Shown here: piece by piece, positions 45,256 to 55,456 of the stretch
Position numbering within the stretch: the stretch's first letter is position 1
How the letters are laid out: each line of letters begins with the position of its first letter
DNA from: Pricia mediterranea
GTDB lineage: Bacteria; Bacteroidota; Bacteroidia; Flavobacteriales; Flavobacteriaceae
Length of the DNA stretch: 64,000 bases
NCBI RefSeq assembly: GCF_032248455.1
Contig: NZ_JAVTTP010000001.1
Location: forward strand, 1,424,501-1,488,500
Direction: 5' to 3'
Notes under the pieces: model-generated
Told to the model about the DNA's origin: nothing
The model's database searches: none
The model's input: only the letters and a program-made list of their open reading frames with translations
Program-made: the position numbers and the translations under genes

Positions 45256-45883
45256 AATCGGCGTTTATCAGGGTTTCAACCGTCTTGATCCTTTCGATGA
45301 CCGGGGCCTCCTGACCTGTGTTCTCCTGAATTTTCACCAGACGAATCTTGTAGAGGGCCGATGGCACCTGCTTACCGCCCAAAGATCCCCACAGATGGTT
45401 GATCTGTTCGAAGGTCAGGGTGTACAGTTCGACGTTCAGCCGCAGTGCCTCCTTGACTTCCTCGGTGACCACCGTATTCCCGGAAAGGGTCGCAAAGGGG
45501 GAATTCTTGACGGTAAAGGTTTTTTTCGATTGGAAAAACTGGACGATCAGCGACAGCCTGTTCAACGCGAACTCATAGGCATCGGCCAAATCGGGTCCCA
45601 ATGTTGCGGAAATCAACATGTACAGGTTGAGAAATACCGGGGGCTCGACATATCGGGTACCGTTGATACCCTTTACGGTATTGCCACAGTTCTTTAGGGT
45701 ACTTTCTTCCTCGATGTTCACCAAGGTCATGACAATCTTGTTGTTCAGATCGGCTTCCTCATTGTCAAGCAAGGCAATATTGTGTAGGATGACATCGTCG
45801 GAGGTAATGTCGTCGCCTGGGCTATTGAGGGAAATATAGCTGCCCAGTTCGTCCTGCAATAATTTTAAGGCTATTCCGATCAT
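45245..45883 (-). CDS. DUF4255 (Pvc16-type) tail terminator/cap protein
   Basis: 212 residues: IGIALKLLQDELGSYISL start, IVMTLVNIEEESTLKN, and EPPVFLNLYMLISATL match the DUF4255/Pvc16_N family, which caps the sheath and tube and stops growth. It is the first gene of the eCIS operon. The upstream 427 bp hold the promoter; no clear -7/-33 elements were assigned. Confidence 0.9.
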   Translation of the reverse strand: MIGIALKLLQDELGSYISLNSPGDDITSDDVILHNIALLDNEEADLNNKIVMTLVNIEEESTLKNCGNTVKGINGTRYVEPPVFLNLYMLISATLGPDLADAYEFALNRLSLIVQFFQSKKTFTVKNSPFATLSGNTVVTEEVKEALRLNVELYTLTFEQINHLWGSLGGKQVPSALYKIRLVKIQENTGQEAPVIERIKTVETLINADCDE

Positions 45884-46310
45884 ACGATAAGGTCATTAAC
45901 CAATGGATCGGGGGAACGTATTGGGGTACTGTCGACGGGTGTCAAAACGTTGGTATTGGGGGAGTGTAAAGGTGGGGAACCTCAGGGTCTGGGTAGAAAA
46001 ACATAGCGGTGGGGAGTAGCTCACGCTAATGTTGAAACCCGCTTTTCGGTCGGTGGTTGGTCGGTAAGGGTGGTAAGATGATCAAAAGGATGAAAGGAAA
46101 CAATCCCCATTTTTGGGGATTTAGGTCATCTTTATGCGAAATCGATTCGAGCGCCCCCGTTCTTTCGGGCCTCATTTATATGGCGAAGAAGTTGAAGAGG
46201 TCGGATGGAGCCTCGTATAAATCCCCTATTGTCCTTTGCATCATCGGCGGACAGTTGATTCTGCATGTCGGATCCGGGGGAACAGGGATTGGTATGTTCC
46301 ACCTCGGATT
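45884..46310. promoter_or_regulatory. Region upstream of the eCIS operon
   Basis: 427 bp without a gene. It must contain the minus-strand promoter of the eCIS operon, but no -33 TTG / -7 TAnnTTTG pair stands out (a TATGTTTT-like run is at about 45999-46006 on the minus strand). A short hairpin AATCCCC/GGGGATT sits at 46102-46121 and could terminate the aldose-epimerase transcript coming from the right. Confidence 0.45.
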
Positions 46311-47492
46311 TTATTCCGTCGAAAATTGATACTCCGTAACCGTACGATAGGTATCTTCCGGCCGTAGCTCAATCGATGGAAATTTCGGCTGGTTCGGTGC
46401 ATCGGGGAAATGTTGGGTCTCCAGACAGAAGGCGGATCTTTTGTCGTCTTTCGCACCGGATTTCAAGGTGTTCTCCGAAGCCATAAAATTACCGGTATAA
46501 AACTGCACCCCCGGTTCTTCGGTAAACACGTCCATAATAATGCCCGACTTGTCGCCGATGACCTTGGCAGCATGGTTCATGCCTTTCTCCCGCTTGCTGC
46601 CCAGCACAAAATTGTGGTCGTAGCCGCCCCCGAAACCTAACTGTTCGTTATCGGCATCGATACGCTCGCCGATGGTATGGGGACTCGTAAAATCGAAAGG
46701 CGTACCCGCGACCTCCCTCAGCTCGCCGATGGGAATCAGACCTTCATCGACCGGCGTAAACTTGTCCGCATAAATCTGGATCCTGTGGTCGAGAATGCTG
46801 CCACTCCCCTCCCCGTTCAGGTTGAAGTAGGCGTGATTGGTCAAGTTAATCACCGTAGGTTTATCGGTAGTGGCCTCATATTCGATTTTTAGGGTATGGT
46901 CGTCAATCAAGGAATAAGTCGCCTTGGCCTCGAGCTCCCCCGGAAAGCCCTCTTCCCCATCGGGAGAGGTATAGCGTAGCTCTAAAGTATAGCCGTTGGG
47001 CTGGTTCGCATCCCATACCTTGTCCTGAAATCCGTGTTCTCCGCCATGCAAGGCATTTTCGTTGTTGTTGGGCTCTATGGAATATTCCCTTCCGTCAACC
47101 TCGAATTTACCTTGGGCGATACGATTGCCGACCCTTCCGATGGTGGCCCCGAAGTAAGATTCCGGTCCGTCAACATAGGCTTGGGCGCTGCTGCGGCCGA
47201 TAACGACATCGGTAAGGTCACCGTTCTTGTCCGGCGTCCACAGCCCCACGATACGCGCGCCGTAGTTCGTCATGGCCATTGTCAAATCATCTTTTTTCAA
47301 CCAATACAATCGGACGGGCTTGCCGTCGATTTCGGTCTCGAAATCTGATTCTTGCAGATTAGTTTGGATGGGTTTTTCAGATTTTGAAGCGGTTTCATCA
47401 TTCATATTGTCGCTCTTTTTGGTTTCCTTGCAGGATGTAAAAATTATTGCGACCGCAAAGGAAGCTATGATATATAAGGTTTTTCTACCCAT
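46311..47492 (-). CDS. Aldose 1-epimerase (mutarotase), lipoprotein
   Basis: 393 residues. Lipoprotein signal with FTSCKETKK. Galactose mutarotase motifs: TNYGARIVGLWTPDKNG, YFGATIGRVGNRIAQGKF, NNENALHGGEHGFQDKVWD (His), VINLTNHAYFNLNG (His), GYDHNFVLG and EPGVQFYTGNF (catalytic Glu region). Interconverts alpha and beta anomers of sugars, here outside the cytoplasm. Full length for the family; stands alone. Confidence 0.93.
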   Translation of the reverse strand: MGRKTLYIIASFAVAIIFTSCKETKKSDNMNDETASKSEKPIQTNLQESDFETEIDGKPVRLYWLKKDDLTMAMTNYGARIVGLWTPDKNGDLTDVVIGRSSAQAYVDGPESYFGATIGRVGNRIAQGKFEVDGREYSIEPNNNENALHGGEHGFQDKVWDANQPNGYTLELRYTSPDGEEGFPGELEAKATYSLIDDHTLKIEYEATTDKPTVINLTNHAYFNLNGEGSGSILDHRIQIYADKFTPVDEGLIPIGELREVAGTPFDFTSPHTIGERIDADNEQLGFGGGYDHNFVLGSKREKGMNHAAKVIGDKSGIIMDVFTEEPGVQFYTGNFMASENTLKSGAKDDKRSAFCLETQHFPDAPNQPKFPSIELRPEDTYRTVTEYQFSTE

Positions 47493-48201
47493 TTCATTTC
47501 TAAGTTGATATCGATTCGATAGCCAAATTACAACATATAGGCTTTACTATAAAATGACGCACCAAAGTATTGTCAAAGATGGAAGACAGGCTTGAATTGA
47601 CTATCTTACTATTTTGATGACAAAGTAAACAATCTAAACACAGAGAACAAAATCTCAATCGCAGACCGCAAAAACAGCACCAAAAACAGAGACACCATCT
47701 GGTTGCTGAGCGATGTAACGGATTGGGAACAGTCACTCAGGTAATGGAGTTAAATATATATATTGATATGGAAACATACTAAGAAGGTTAAAATGGTAGT
47801 TTGCTAATCGTCCTAATTTGAACAAAGGAGTATGGCACCCCCCCGTTCGAGAATATAGGATTTAGTCCACCTTTCACCCCAATAAACACATGCAACAAAA
47901 GCCCCCAGCCGTACAAAGTAGAATCAATGTCGTAAAGACACCTCTGCCCCCGATGGATGAGTAGGTGCAGTACTTGCAGACCATTTGGTCTCGGAGGTAA
48001 CGACCAAGGTCCAGTCCGTATCGGATTTTGAAGACATAATAAAGTAACAGGTTCTAGGTAATACTATAGGACGAAACTAAGTTAATTTTAGGGAACGCCT
48101 TATCGGTAGTCCATCATATACTAAAACAATCGCTAAAAGTTTTGACGTAGATAACGCGGAGGCGATTATTGGCACAAAAGAATTTCCGTAACTTAGTGGG
48201 A
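47493..48201. other. Intergenic region before methylmalonyl-CoA mutase
   Basis: 709 bp with no supported gene between divergent genes. A perfect AGACCA/TGGTCT hairpin lies at 47978-47991. No cobalamin-riboswitch box was seen, although the mutase is B12-dependent. Confidence 0.45.
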
Positions 48202-49881
48202 ATGGAAAAGAAACTGTTCTCCGAATTCGATCCGGTTCCCGCAAAAGCCTGGAAACAGAAGATTCAGTACGGGCTAAAGGGCAAGGATTACAATGAACAT
48301 GTGGTATGGGAATCGCCCGAAGGCATCAAGGTCAAACCTTTTTATCATGCGGAAGACCTGCCAAAAGTCGGTTCCGATGTTACCCAAGAACAACTTTCCC
48401 GGTTACAAAGGGATGCCGAAACTGCCCAAGAGCAGCCTTCCTCGGGAAATAAGGGTGCTGAAACGGTTCAAGAGAAACCTTCGTTGGGGAAAAGGGCCGC
48501 TGAAACTACCAAAGAGCGGCCGTTATCGCAACAGGGTGGGGTAATCACTCGTACAAAGCGGCTTTCCTGGCAGGTTACGCAAGAGGTTTTTGTCGCCGAC
48601 GCGGCCAGGGCGAACGCCAAGGCACGGGATGTGCTGCAACGGGGTGCCGAGAGTCTGATTTTTACGATTCCATCCGAGGATGTCGATTTGGGAGTGCTGC
48701 TCAAGGACATTGACCCGGGCACTGTTCCACTGCATTTCAATTTTCGATTCTTTAATCTGGATTACATCCAAAAAGGGATGGATTTTGCCGGGGATTCCCT
48801 GGGGAATGTCCATCTTAACCTTGATATCATTGCCCATTTGGCCTGCACCGGGAATTGGTTTTATAATTTGGAGAAAGACTTTAAATTGCTCGATGAGCTT
48901 TTGGCAGCTCACACGCAAGGCGGAACCATGAACACTATCGGGGTCGATGCCTCGCTGTACCAAAATGCCGGAGCCAACATCGTACAACAGTTGGCCTACG
49001 CCCTTGCTCATGCCAACGAATACCTGAACCGATGTGGGAAATTTCGGAACGGGAGTGGTTTTTCTGAGGATAGGAACACGAACGACCGCCACAACGCTGG
49101 AGGACGCGAGAGGAGTAAAGAAACTTCCGGGGACCTAGGTCTAATAACAGGATCTCTTGCCACTGAAGAGCCTAATCTCAATGAAAAAATCACTTTCAAA
49201 ATAGCAGTGGGCGGCAACTACTTCTTTGAAATCGCCAAAATTAGGGCCATGCGTATGTTATGGCAGACCTTGGCCGCAGAATATCAAGTATCCCCGCGCT
49301 GCCATATTCTCGCCGTTCCGTCAAAACGAAACAAAACTTTGTACGACTTTAATGTCAACCTGCTGCGATCGACTACGGAATGCATGTCCGCCATTCTCGG
49401 GGGAGCGGATAGCGTCTGCAACCTTCCCTACGACGCCCTTTATAAAAAATCCAATGAATTTTCAGAACGTATCGCCCGAAACCAATTGCTTATCCTAAAG
49501 AAAGAGAGCTATTTCGAAGGCAGGGAACATCCTGCCGCGGGAGCTTATTATATCGAATCGTTGACAAAACAGTTGGCGGAGAAAGCTTTGTTACTATTCA
49601 AGAGTATCGAGCAAAACGGAGGATTTTTGAAGCAGTTAAAAGCCCAGACCATCCAAAGAAAAATAAAGGAGAGCGCAGCCAAAGAGCAACATCGCTTTGA
49701 TAAAGGGGATGAAATTTTAGTAGGAACCAATTCCTTTCAAAATGCAGCGGATACTATGAAGGAAAACCTGGAACTGTATCCTTTTGTTAAAACAAAACAA
49801 CGCAAAACCCTGATCGAACCCATCGTCGAAAGGCGCTTGGCGGAGGGAATCGAGAAAGAGCGGTTGGAGAGTAACCGTTAG
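48202..49881 (+). CDS. mutA: Methylmalonyl-CoA mutase small subunit
   Basis: 559 residues from ATG 48202; an upstream TTG in frame at 48169 is unlikely. Typical MutA: EFDPVPAKAWKQKIQYGLKG at the start, VADAARANAKARDVLQRGAESL, ANEYLNRCGKF, and NYFFEIAKIRAMRMLW. The subunit lacks the B12-binding tail and has a structural role in the alpha-beta dimer that converts (R)-methylmalonyl-CoA to succinyl-CoA. Two oddities: an insert near residues 70-115 made of three GAETVQEKPSLGKR-like repeats, and a second insert (SGFSEDRNTNDRHNAGG region) before the NYFFEIAK block. Followed by mutB after a 35-bp gap. Confidence 0.9.
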   Translation: MEKKLFSEFDPVPAKAWKQKIQYGLKGKDYNEHVVWESPEGIKVKPFYHAEDLPKVGSDVTQEQLSRLQRDAETAQEQPSSGNKGAETVQEKPSLGKRAAETTKERPLSQQGGVITRTKRLSWQVTQEVFVADAARANAKARDVLQRGAESLIFTIPSEDVDLGVLLKDIDPGTVPLHFNFRFFNLDYIQKGMDFAGDSLGNVHLNLDIIAHLACTGNWFYNLEKDFKLLDELLAAHTQGGTMNTIGVDASLYQNAGANIVQQLAYALAHANEYLNRCGKFRNGSGFSEDRNTNDRHNAGGRERSKETSGDLGLITGSLATEEPNLNEKITFKIAVGGNYFFEIAKIRAMRMLWQTLAAEYQVSPRCHILAVPSKRNKTLYDFNVNLLRSTTECMSAILGGADSVCNLPYDALYKKSNEFSERIARNQLLILKKESYFEGREHPAAGAYYIESLTKQLAEKALLLFKSIEQNGGFLKQLKAQTIQRKIKESAAKEQHRFDKGDEILVGTNSFQNAADTMKENLELYPFVKTKQRKTLIEPIVERRLAEGIEKERLESNR

Positions 49882-49916
49882 TCAATAGTCGTTAGTCGTT
49901 GGAAGCAATAAATTCA

Positions 49917-52136
49917 ATGGAAAGAAAAAATATACAACATATTAAACTGCCTGAAAATCGAGATTCTATTTCATCGGTTCATAATTTTGAACACCTCGAT
50001 TTTACGGCAGGTACGGCTCCCTTTCTGCGTGGGCCCTACGCCAGCATGTATGTACAGCGGCCTTGGACCATCCGGCAGTACGCGGGGTTTTCGACTGCCG
50101 AGGAAAGCAATGCCTTTTACCGGCGAAACCTGAAGGCGGGGCAAAAGGGACTCTCCATTGCCTTTGACCTGCCGACCCATCGGGGGTATGACAGCGACCA
50201 CGCACGGGTCACCGGTGATGTGGGCAAGGCAGGCGTGGCCATAGACACCGTCGAGGATATGAAAATGCTCTTCGAGGGAATCCCCTTGGATGAAATGTCC
50301 GTTTCCATGACCATGAACGGAGCGGTACTGCCTACCATGGCCTTCTACATCGTGGCAGCACAAGAGCAGGGCGTGCCCCTGAAAAAATTGACCGGTACCA
50401 TCCAAAACGACATCCTAAAGGAGTTTATGGTGCGCAACACCTACATCTACCCTCCCGCCCCATCGATGCAGATTGTGTCCGATATATTCGAATACACCAG
50501 CAAGCATATGCCCAAGTTCAATAGCATCAGTATTTCGGGATATCACATGCACGAGGCCGGCGCCACTGCCGAACTCGAACTGGCCTATACCCTGGCGGAC
50601 GGATTGGAGTACATTCGCACAGGCCTAAATGCGGGATTGTATATCGACCACTTTGCACCGCGACTATCGTTTTTTTGGGGCATCGGGATGGACCATTTTA
50701 TCGAAATCGCCAAATTGCGTGCCGGGCGGATGCTCTGGGCCAAGCTGGTGAAAAACTTCGATCCCAAAAACGAAAAATCGATGTCCCTCCGCGCCCACTC
50801 CCAGACCAGTGGATGGAGCCTCACCGCACAAGATCCTTTCAACAATGTGGCCCGTACCACCATCGAGGCGGCCGCTGCGGTTTTCGGAGGAACGCAAAGC
50901 CTGCATACCAATGCCTTGGACGAAGCGATGGCCCTGCCCACCGATTTTTCCGCCAGGATCGCCCGCAATACACAGCTTTTCCTGAGGGACGAAACCAAGA
51001 TTACCAAGACCGTAGATCCTTGGGCAGGAAGCCACTATATCGAAGGCCTGACCCATGACCTGGCGCATAAAGCTTGGGCACTGATCCAGGAGGTGGAAGA
51101 TCTGGGCGGCATGACGGAGGCCATCGAAGCGGGCATCCCGAAAATGCGCATCGAGGCGGCAGCGGCACAAAAACAGGCCCGGATAGACAGTGGACAGGAA
51201 ACGATTGTCGGGGTGAACAGATACCGACTTGATAAGGAGGACGAATTACAGATTTTGGAAGTGGACACGGAACAGGTGCGAAAAGAACAACTTGAACGTT
51301 TGGCATCCGTTAAGAGACAGCGCGACAACGACGCGGTCGAAACCGCATTGAAAAAATTGACCGCTGTGGCCCAACGCAAAATGGATATTTCCAAAGATGC
51401 GAGAGCGTCCCGTGCAGAAAACGATGCCTTAGAAAGGGATGGCTCCGAATCCGATTCCCAAGAAGTTGCCGGCAAACACCGAAGCTTGAACGCTACCTCG
51501 CCAGTAAGCCTCGAATCGGTCAACAATGTGCACGGCACTGACCAAAATTTGTTAGCTTTAGCCGTCGAGGCGGCCAAGGTTCGGGCCACCTTGGGCGAAA
51601 TCAGCCAGGCCCTGGAAACCGCTTTCGGCAGACATAGGGCTAAAATTCAATCCATTACCGGGGTGTATTCCAAAGAGATTCAAGAAAACGACAGTTTTAA
51701 AAAGGCCCGCGAACTCTCCGACCGCTTTGCGGAACAGGACGGTCGCCGGCCCCGCATCCTCATCGCAAAAATGGGACAGGACGGCCATGACCGCGGCGCG
51801 AAGGTCGTGGCGACCGGCTACGCCGACCTCGGTTTCGATGTCGATATAGGGCCCCTATTCCAAACCCCGGCCGAGGCAGCAAAGCAAGCGGTTGAAAACG
51901 ATGTGCACATCTTGGGCGTTTCCTCCTTGGCGGCCGGACATAAAACTCTCGTGCCCCAAGTAATCAGGGAACTTGGGAATTATGGGCGTGGGGATATCAG
52001 GGTTATCGTTGGCGGGGTTATTCCCCAACAAGACTATGATTTTCTGCTCGATAGCGGGGTCACCGCGATATTCGGTCCGGGTTCTAAGCTTACGGATACC
52101 GCCATCGAGATTTTAGAGATATTATTAGATCCGTAG
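49917..52136 (+). CDS. mutB: Methylmalonyl-CoA mutase large subunit
   Basis: 739 residues from ATG 49917. Substrate-binding domain: [37 protein letters not shown] and [13 protein letters not shown]-like block [15 protein letters not shown]12 domain: [20 protein letters not shown] with His624 as lower axial ligand, then [15 protein letters not shown] and [12 protein letters not shown]. Catalyses the radical rearrangement of methylmalonyl-CoA to succinyl-CoA with adenosylcobalamin. The linker between domains carries an insertion of about 50 low-complexity residues ([17 protein letters not shown]). Forms an operon with mutA. Confidence 0.95.
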   Translation: MERKNIQHIKLPENRDSISSVHNFEHLDFTAGTAPFLRGPYASMYVQRPWTIRQYAGFSTAEESNAFYRRNLKAGQKGLSIAFDLPTHRGYDSDHARVTGDVGKAGVAIDTVEDMKMLFEGIPLDEMSVSMTMNGAVLPTMAFYIVAAQEQGVPLKKLTGTIQNDILKEFMVRNTYIYPPAPSMQIVSDIFEYTSKHMPKFNSISISGYHMHEAGATAELELAYTLADGLEYIRTGLNAGLYIDHFAPRLSFFWGIGMDHFIEIAKLRAGRMLWAKLVKNFDPKNEKSMSLRAHSQTSGWSLTAQDPFNNVARTTIEAAAAVFGGTQSLHTNALDEAMALPTDFSARIARNTQLFLRDETKITKTVDPWAGSHYIEGLTHDLAHKAWALIQEVEDLGGMTEAIEAGIPKMRIEAAAAQKQARIDSGQETIVGVNRYRLDKEDELQILEVDTEQVRKEQLERLASVKRQRDNDAVETALKKLTAVAQRKMDISKDARASRAENDALERDGSESDSQEVAGKHRSLNATSPVSLESVNNVHGTDQNLLALAVEAAKVRATLGEISQALETAFGRHRAKIQSITGVYSKEIQENDSFKKARELSDRFAEQDGRRPRILIAKMGQDGHDRGAKVVATGYADLGFDVDIGPLFQTPAEAAKQAVENDVHILGVSSLAAGHKTLVPQVIRELGNYGRGDIRVIVGGVIPQQDYDFLLDSGVTAIFGPGSKLTDTAIEILEILLDP

Positions 52137-52250
52137 TTACCATCCACTATTATGCGACAGTATAAAAATTTCGGCAAATTTAAAATTATGACTTGTTGAC
52201 AGCTTGCGAAATCCATAATTTTAGTAAGTTTGCACGCTAATTAACAAAGA

Positions 52251-52324
52251 GGTCGCGTAGCTCAGCTGGATAGAGCATCTGCCTTCTAAGCAGACGGTCG
52301 CAGGTTCGAATCCTGCCGCGATCA
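52251..52324 (+). tRNA. tRNA-Arg (anticodon TCT)
   Basis: 74-nt cloverleaf: acceptor GGTCGCG/CGCGATC with one G-U pair, D arm GCTC...GAGC, anticodon stem CTGCC/GGCAG-type with loop CTTCTAA, and T arm GCAGG TTCGAAT CCTGC. CCA is not encoded. It borders the second mobilization module, and tRNA 3' ends are common integration sites, but no duplicate of the 3' end was found. Confidence 0.95.
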
Positions 52325-52722
52325 CTTGAAAATCAAGACTTTACAGATTAATTTCTTTGAGGTCTTTTTTATTTGCACTCAATTTGCACTCATAAATTGG
52401 TGTTATTTGGTTTTATATGGACTTATTTGAGATTGCAAAACCGATTTTTTGGATACAAATTGGACCGCAAGGGTTCTAAACGTCTTTGCCCTTTCTCTCC
52501 CTATTCTTATTAAATTGTCCACAAGTCATCAATTCCCTTAATTGAATATAAGAGAAAAATTTCCATCCTCCCCAAAATCTTTCCATAACCTTACCTGCGC
52601 GTGGATTCTGCGGAGTTTCTTTAGCGTCCCGACAGGTAAGCGTTAAGAAGAAACTTTGTAGGGCGCAACTGTACTTTTGCTCGGCGCACCATACTTCTTC
52701 TCCCCTATCCACAAAAAAGCGC
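52325..52722. other. Spacer between tRNA-Arg and mobilization genes
   Basis: No supported gene. Starts with a tandem 11-bp TTTGCACTCAA/TTTGCACTCAT repeat (52374-52395 area). An open minus-strand frame at 52476-52868 overlaps the end of the relaxase gene and is a shadow. Confidence 0.4.
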
Positions 52723-52744
52723 CCGACAGGGCGCAAATTTGCCT
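52723..52744 (-). terminator. Rho-independent terminator of the mobilization operon
   Basis: On the minus strand GCGCCC-TGTC-GGGCGC is followed by six T, 24 bp after the end of the mobilization reading frame. Confidence 0.85.
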
Positions 52745-52767
52745 GTCCAAAAGCATCATTTTGAATT

Positions 52768-54170
52768 TTACCACGAAAGCCCCATACCTTTCCCCTTGTA
52801 ATTTGTAAAATCTGTAAACTCGTCCTTGAACCCGTTAAAGACCTCTTTTTGTTTTTCGCCCCTATCACCCAATAATGAACTTACCGCATAAACGCCTTTC
52901 CGTAACGATCGGTTCTGTCGGATACTCGATAGCTTTTCGGATGCCACCTTCAGAATTTCGCGGAGCCCATTATCCATGTGATGTTGTATGATATCCCGAT
53001 GTAGGTTCGGGTAAACCTTTTCCACCGATACCATAAAGGCGGTCCTATCGTACATCCTCCTTTCCATGAGGTGGCCGGCCCATAGATTCTTAAGGTCGTT
53101 TCTACCATCTTCAACAAGGCCATTGATAACGGTTTGTTGTCCCTGCAATGATGCGTTCAAATCTGGAATGGAATTCAAATATATGCTCGTTCTTTTCGGC
53201 AACCGGTAACTTGTCATATTGTCGGTATATATGGATTTGACCTCGAACCCCTCCTCCCCTTTTGCAAAATAGAACCCCTTTGCATTGAAAAAGGCGATAT
53301 AGTCCTTAGGAGATTTTTCAAAAGGCGCATGCACCCGTTCCGCATGCTGCAGATAGGAAGCCAATGCGATAATTTCATATTGTTTTTTATGAACAGTGTT
53401 CATTCTTTCATAGAGCTTGGGAAACACCATCGGCAGAAAAATGGCCGTTGCCGTTAGCTTAGGGCTGTTTTCGGAACTCTGCTCCGATAACATTTCGAGC
53501 ATCAAATGGTTTTGACGGACGAAACCCGTAGACACATATTCCTCCATGGCATTTGGGATGGGCAAACGGCCCAAAGGAACTGGAACGGTATGCCTGTTCG
53601 AACCGGTAAAGGACAACTTGTTGTCATAGTATTTCACGCCCAAGGATTGGAACAAAAAACGGACGCTTCCCTGTTTCGTTCTGACATCGAAAATTCGCTT
53701 TTTGAGTATATTACCAATGAGCTTGAACTTGTTTTCCAAGGTTTCCCTTTCCTTTTTCATTTCCAGTTCGTACAATCTTTCCCTGACGATCGGAAAGGCG
53801 TTTTCTATCGCTTTCCTGAATGCCTTTCTTTGGTTTCTTGGGATATAGCGTTCCAGGAAATTATGCTTTTTCGAGGCCGTCAAACTCGGAACGATGTCGC
53901 CAAAATTCCTGGTCACGATATACTGCGAGAACAACCCGTTCTGTTTGGGGGATTTCAGATAGGATGTTGTTAATGCCTCCTTTATCAGTTTGTTTACTTC
54001 CAATTTGAACTGTCTGCTTTCGGTATCGATTTCAGTGGTTCCGTCACCGTTACTGAAAATATCCTTGCGGTTTTGAATCCGTATGTTCTTGCCCAGTTCC
54101 CTATCCCTAAAAACATATCGCGATCTGTCATAGATTATAAATCCCTCGATACCGTCTTCCTTTTTGTCCA
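52768..54170 (-). pseudogene. Relaxase, C-terminal part (separated by a frameshift)
   Basis: In one frame from about 54170 the protein reads LDKKEDGIEGFIIYDRSR, FRDRELGKNIRIQNRKD and continues without a stop to the end near 52768 (461 residues). It has no known domain by eye but ends FNGFKDEFTDF, the block duplicated at 6840-7121. The frame follows the relaxase N-terminal frame with a one-base difference in an A-run at about 54172-54174. Either the gene was once a single ~768-residue relaxase or these are two overlapping genes; the former fits the text without stops. Confidence 0.65.
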
Positions 54171-55073
54171 GTTTCTGTCGATGTCCTGATATTCCTTTAG
54201 CACATCTTCTAGGTCATTTGGATGTATTGTTTTGAAAAGGCCATAGGTAGTCTCTATCTGTTTCAGCAGCCGTTTGCGGTGCATCGGCAACAGCTTCGAG
54301 CTGGAATGGATATCGAAGACCTTTTGTAGTTTCGGGCCGCTCAGCCCTCGGTGTACTTCGGAGCCGTTGATGAACCTTGTCCGGTAGCCCTTTTGGTTGT
54401 CCAGTCCATAGGCGACCCCTACCCTACCGGATTCGTTTTTGGTCTGTCTTAGTTCGATATGGTAAGGTTTCACCAATCTTGCCAGTTCCCCGAAGCTACG
54501 CACCTTGTATTTCTGGTTGATGCCGTTCAGTACGTCCTGCAGATAATGCTTCGTTCCTTTTTCCGCATCCATGCCGAACAGTAGTCCCGGCGATCGGTAT
54601 ATCGGGAGTTCCCTTTTCTGTTTTGTCGTCGGTGCCGGGGACAGGCCGTATTTTTTTTCCAGATACTGCCGTGTCGCCATGCTCCTTCTATGGCTGTTGA
54701 AGATTTCGAGTACTTTTCCGTCCTCCTTTACGATGGTGGATACGATATGGACGTGTTCGTGCTCGGTATCCGTGTGCCTTACCGTTACATAGGGCTGTTC
54801 CCCATAGCCCATCTTTTCCATGTACTCTTCGGAGATCTTAAGGAACGTACCGTCATCAAGGCGTTCGCCGTGCGGAAGGTTCAGACTGATATGTGCATAG
54901 CGGTTCTTGGTGGCGTTGCGCTGTCCCTGGAAATGGAGCACGCTCCCGAAGAACTTCCGCGATATGCTTTGGGAAAATGTATTGCCGTAACCGAGTATTC
55001 GCATACCTTCTTTTCCGAAGGCATAGTTCAATGTCCCCGTACAGGTTTCGCCATAAATGATCTTTGCTATCAT
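54135..55073 (-). CDS. Relaxase/mobilization nuclease, N-terminal catalytic part
   Basis: 312 residues. The nicking domain is intact: NRYAHISLNLPHGERL and the histidine triad HTDTEHEHVHIV (His100, His105, His107, His109; Asp102), with the candidate catalytic Tyr in GETCTGTLNYAFG or nearby. Relaxases cut oriT and lead the strand into a recipient. The frame ends shortly after a suspected one-base deletion (54172-54174). Start overlaps the MobC gene by 4 bases. No coupling protein or conjugation genes follow, so transfer would be in trans. Confidence 0.88.
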   Translation of the reverse strand: MIAKIIYGETCTGTLNYAFGKEGMRILGYGNTFSQSISRKFFGSVLHFQGQRNATKNRYAHISLNLPHGERLDDGTFLKISEEYMEKMGYGEQPYVTVRHTDTEHEHVHIVSTIVKEDGKVLEIFNSHRRSMATRQYLEKKYGLSPAPTTKQKRELPIYRSPGLLFGMDAEKGTKHYLQDVLNGINQKYKVRSFGELARLVKPYHIELRQTKNESGRVGVAYGLDNQKGYRTRFINGSEVHRGLSGPKLQKVFDIHSSSKLLPMHRKRLLKQIETTYGLFKTIHPNDLEDVLKEYQDIDRNWTKRKTVSRDL

Positions 55074-55456
55074 CCCGATTTTTCTTCCATCGTAATTTCG
55101 ATAATCATGTAGAGCAGTTCGTTGGTCCTGTTAATTTCCCGTTCGAGGTCCGAATTCGGGCTTCTCAGGTTCTTATGGTGCGCGATCTTGACCAACTGGT
55201 TGATGTTATTGCCTATTTTGTTGATATGGTAGGCAAGGTTCGATTTGTCAGGGAGCCTATCTTTTTCCTCCGCTTCGCCGTTCAAGACCAATCTTCTCAG
55301 CAACGGACTTATCGTTCCCCTTTCCGAAATATCCAAGTCATAGGATTCGCATATTTTTTTCAATCTTTCATATTCCATATCGTTGAAACGGAGCATTACG
55401 TTATGCCCCCTCTTCTTTTTTCCCAACCGTTTCCGGCCTCTTTTCCTCTGTTCCAT
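55070..55456 (-). CDS. MobC-like relaxosome accessory protein
   Basis: 128 residues with a basic head (RKRGRKRLGKKKRGHNV), a short strand MLRFND and helices EYERLKKICESYDLD and LRRLVLNGEAEEK, then NLAYHINKIGNNINQLVKIAHH, the MobC C-terminal signature. Binds oriT and recruits the relaxase. First gene of the mobilization operon; its ATG is followed upstream by the conserved leader. Confidence 0.85.
   Translation of the reverse strand: MEQRKRGRKRLGKKKRGHNVMLRFNDMEYERLKKICESYDLDISERGTISPLLRRLVLNGEAEEKDRLPDKSNLAYHINKIGNNINQLVKIAHHKNLRSPNSDLEREINRTNELLYMIIEITMEEKSG

Noticed and set aside
47493-48201. Cobalamin riboswitch before the B12-dependent mutase
   Set aside because: No B12-box-like conserved sequence could be seen.
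52251-52724. tRNA-Arg as attachment site for the mobilization module
   Set aside because: No integrase next to it and no repeat of the tRNA 3' end was found in the window.
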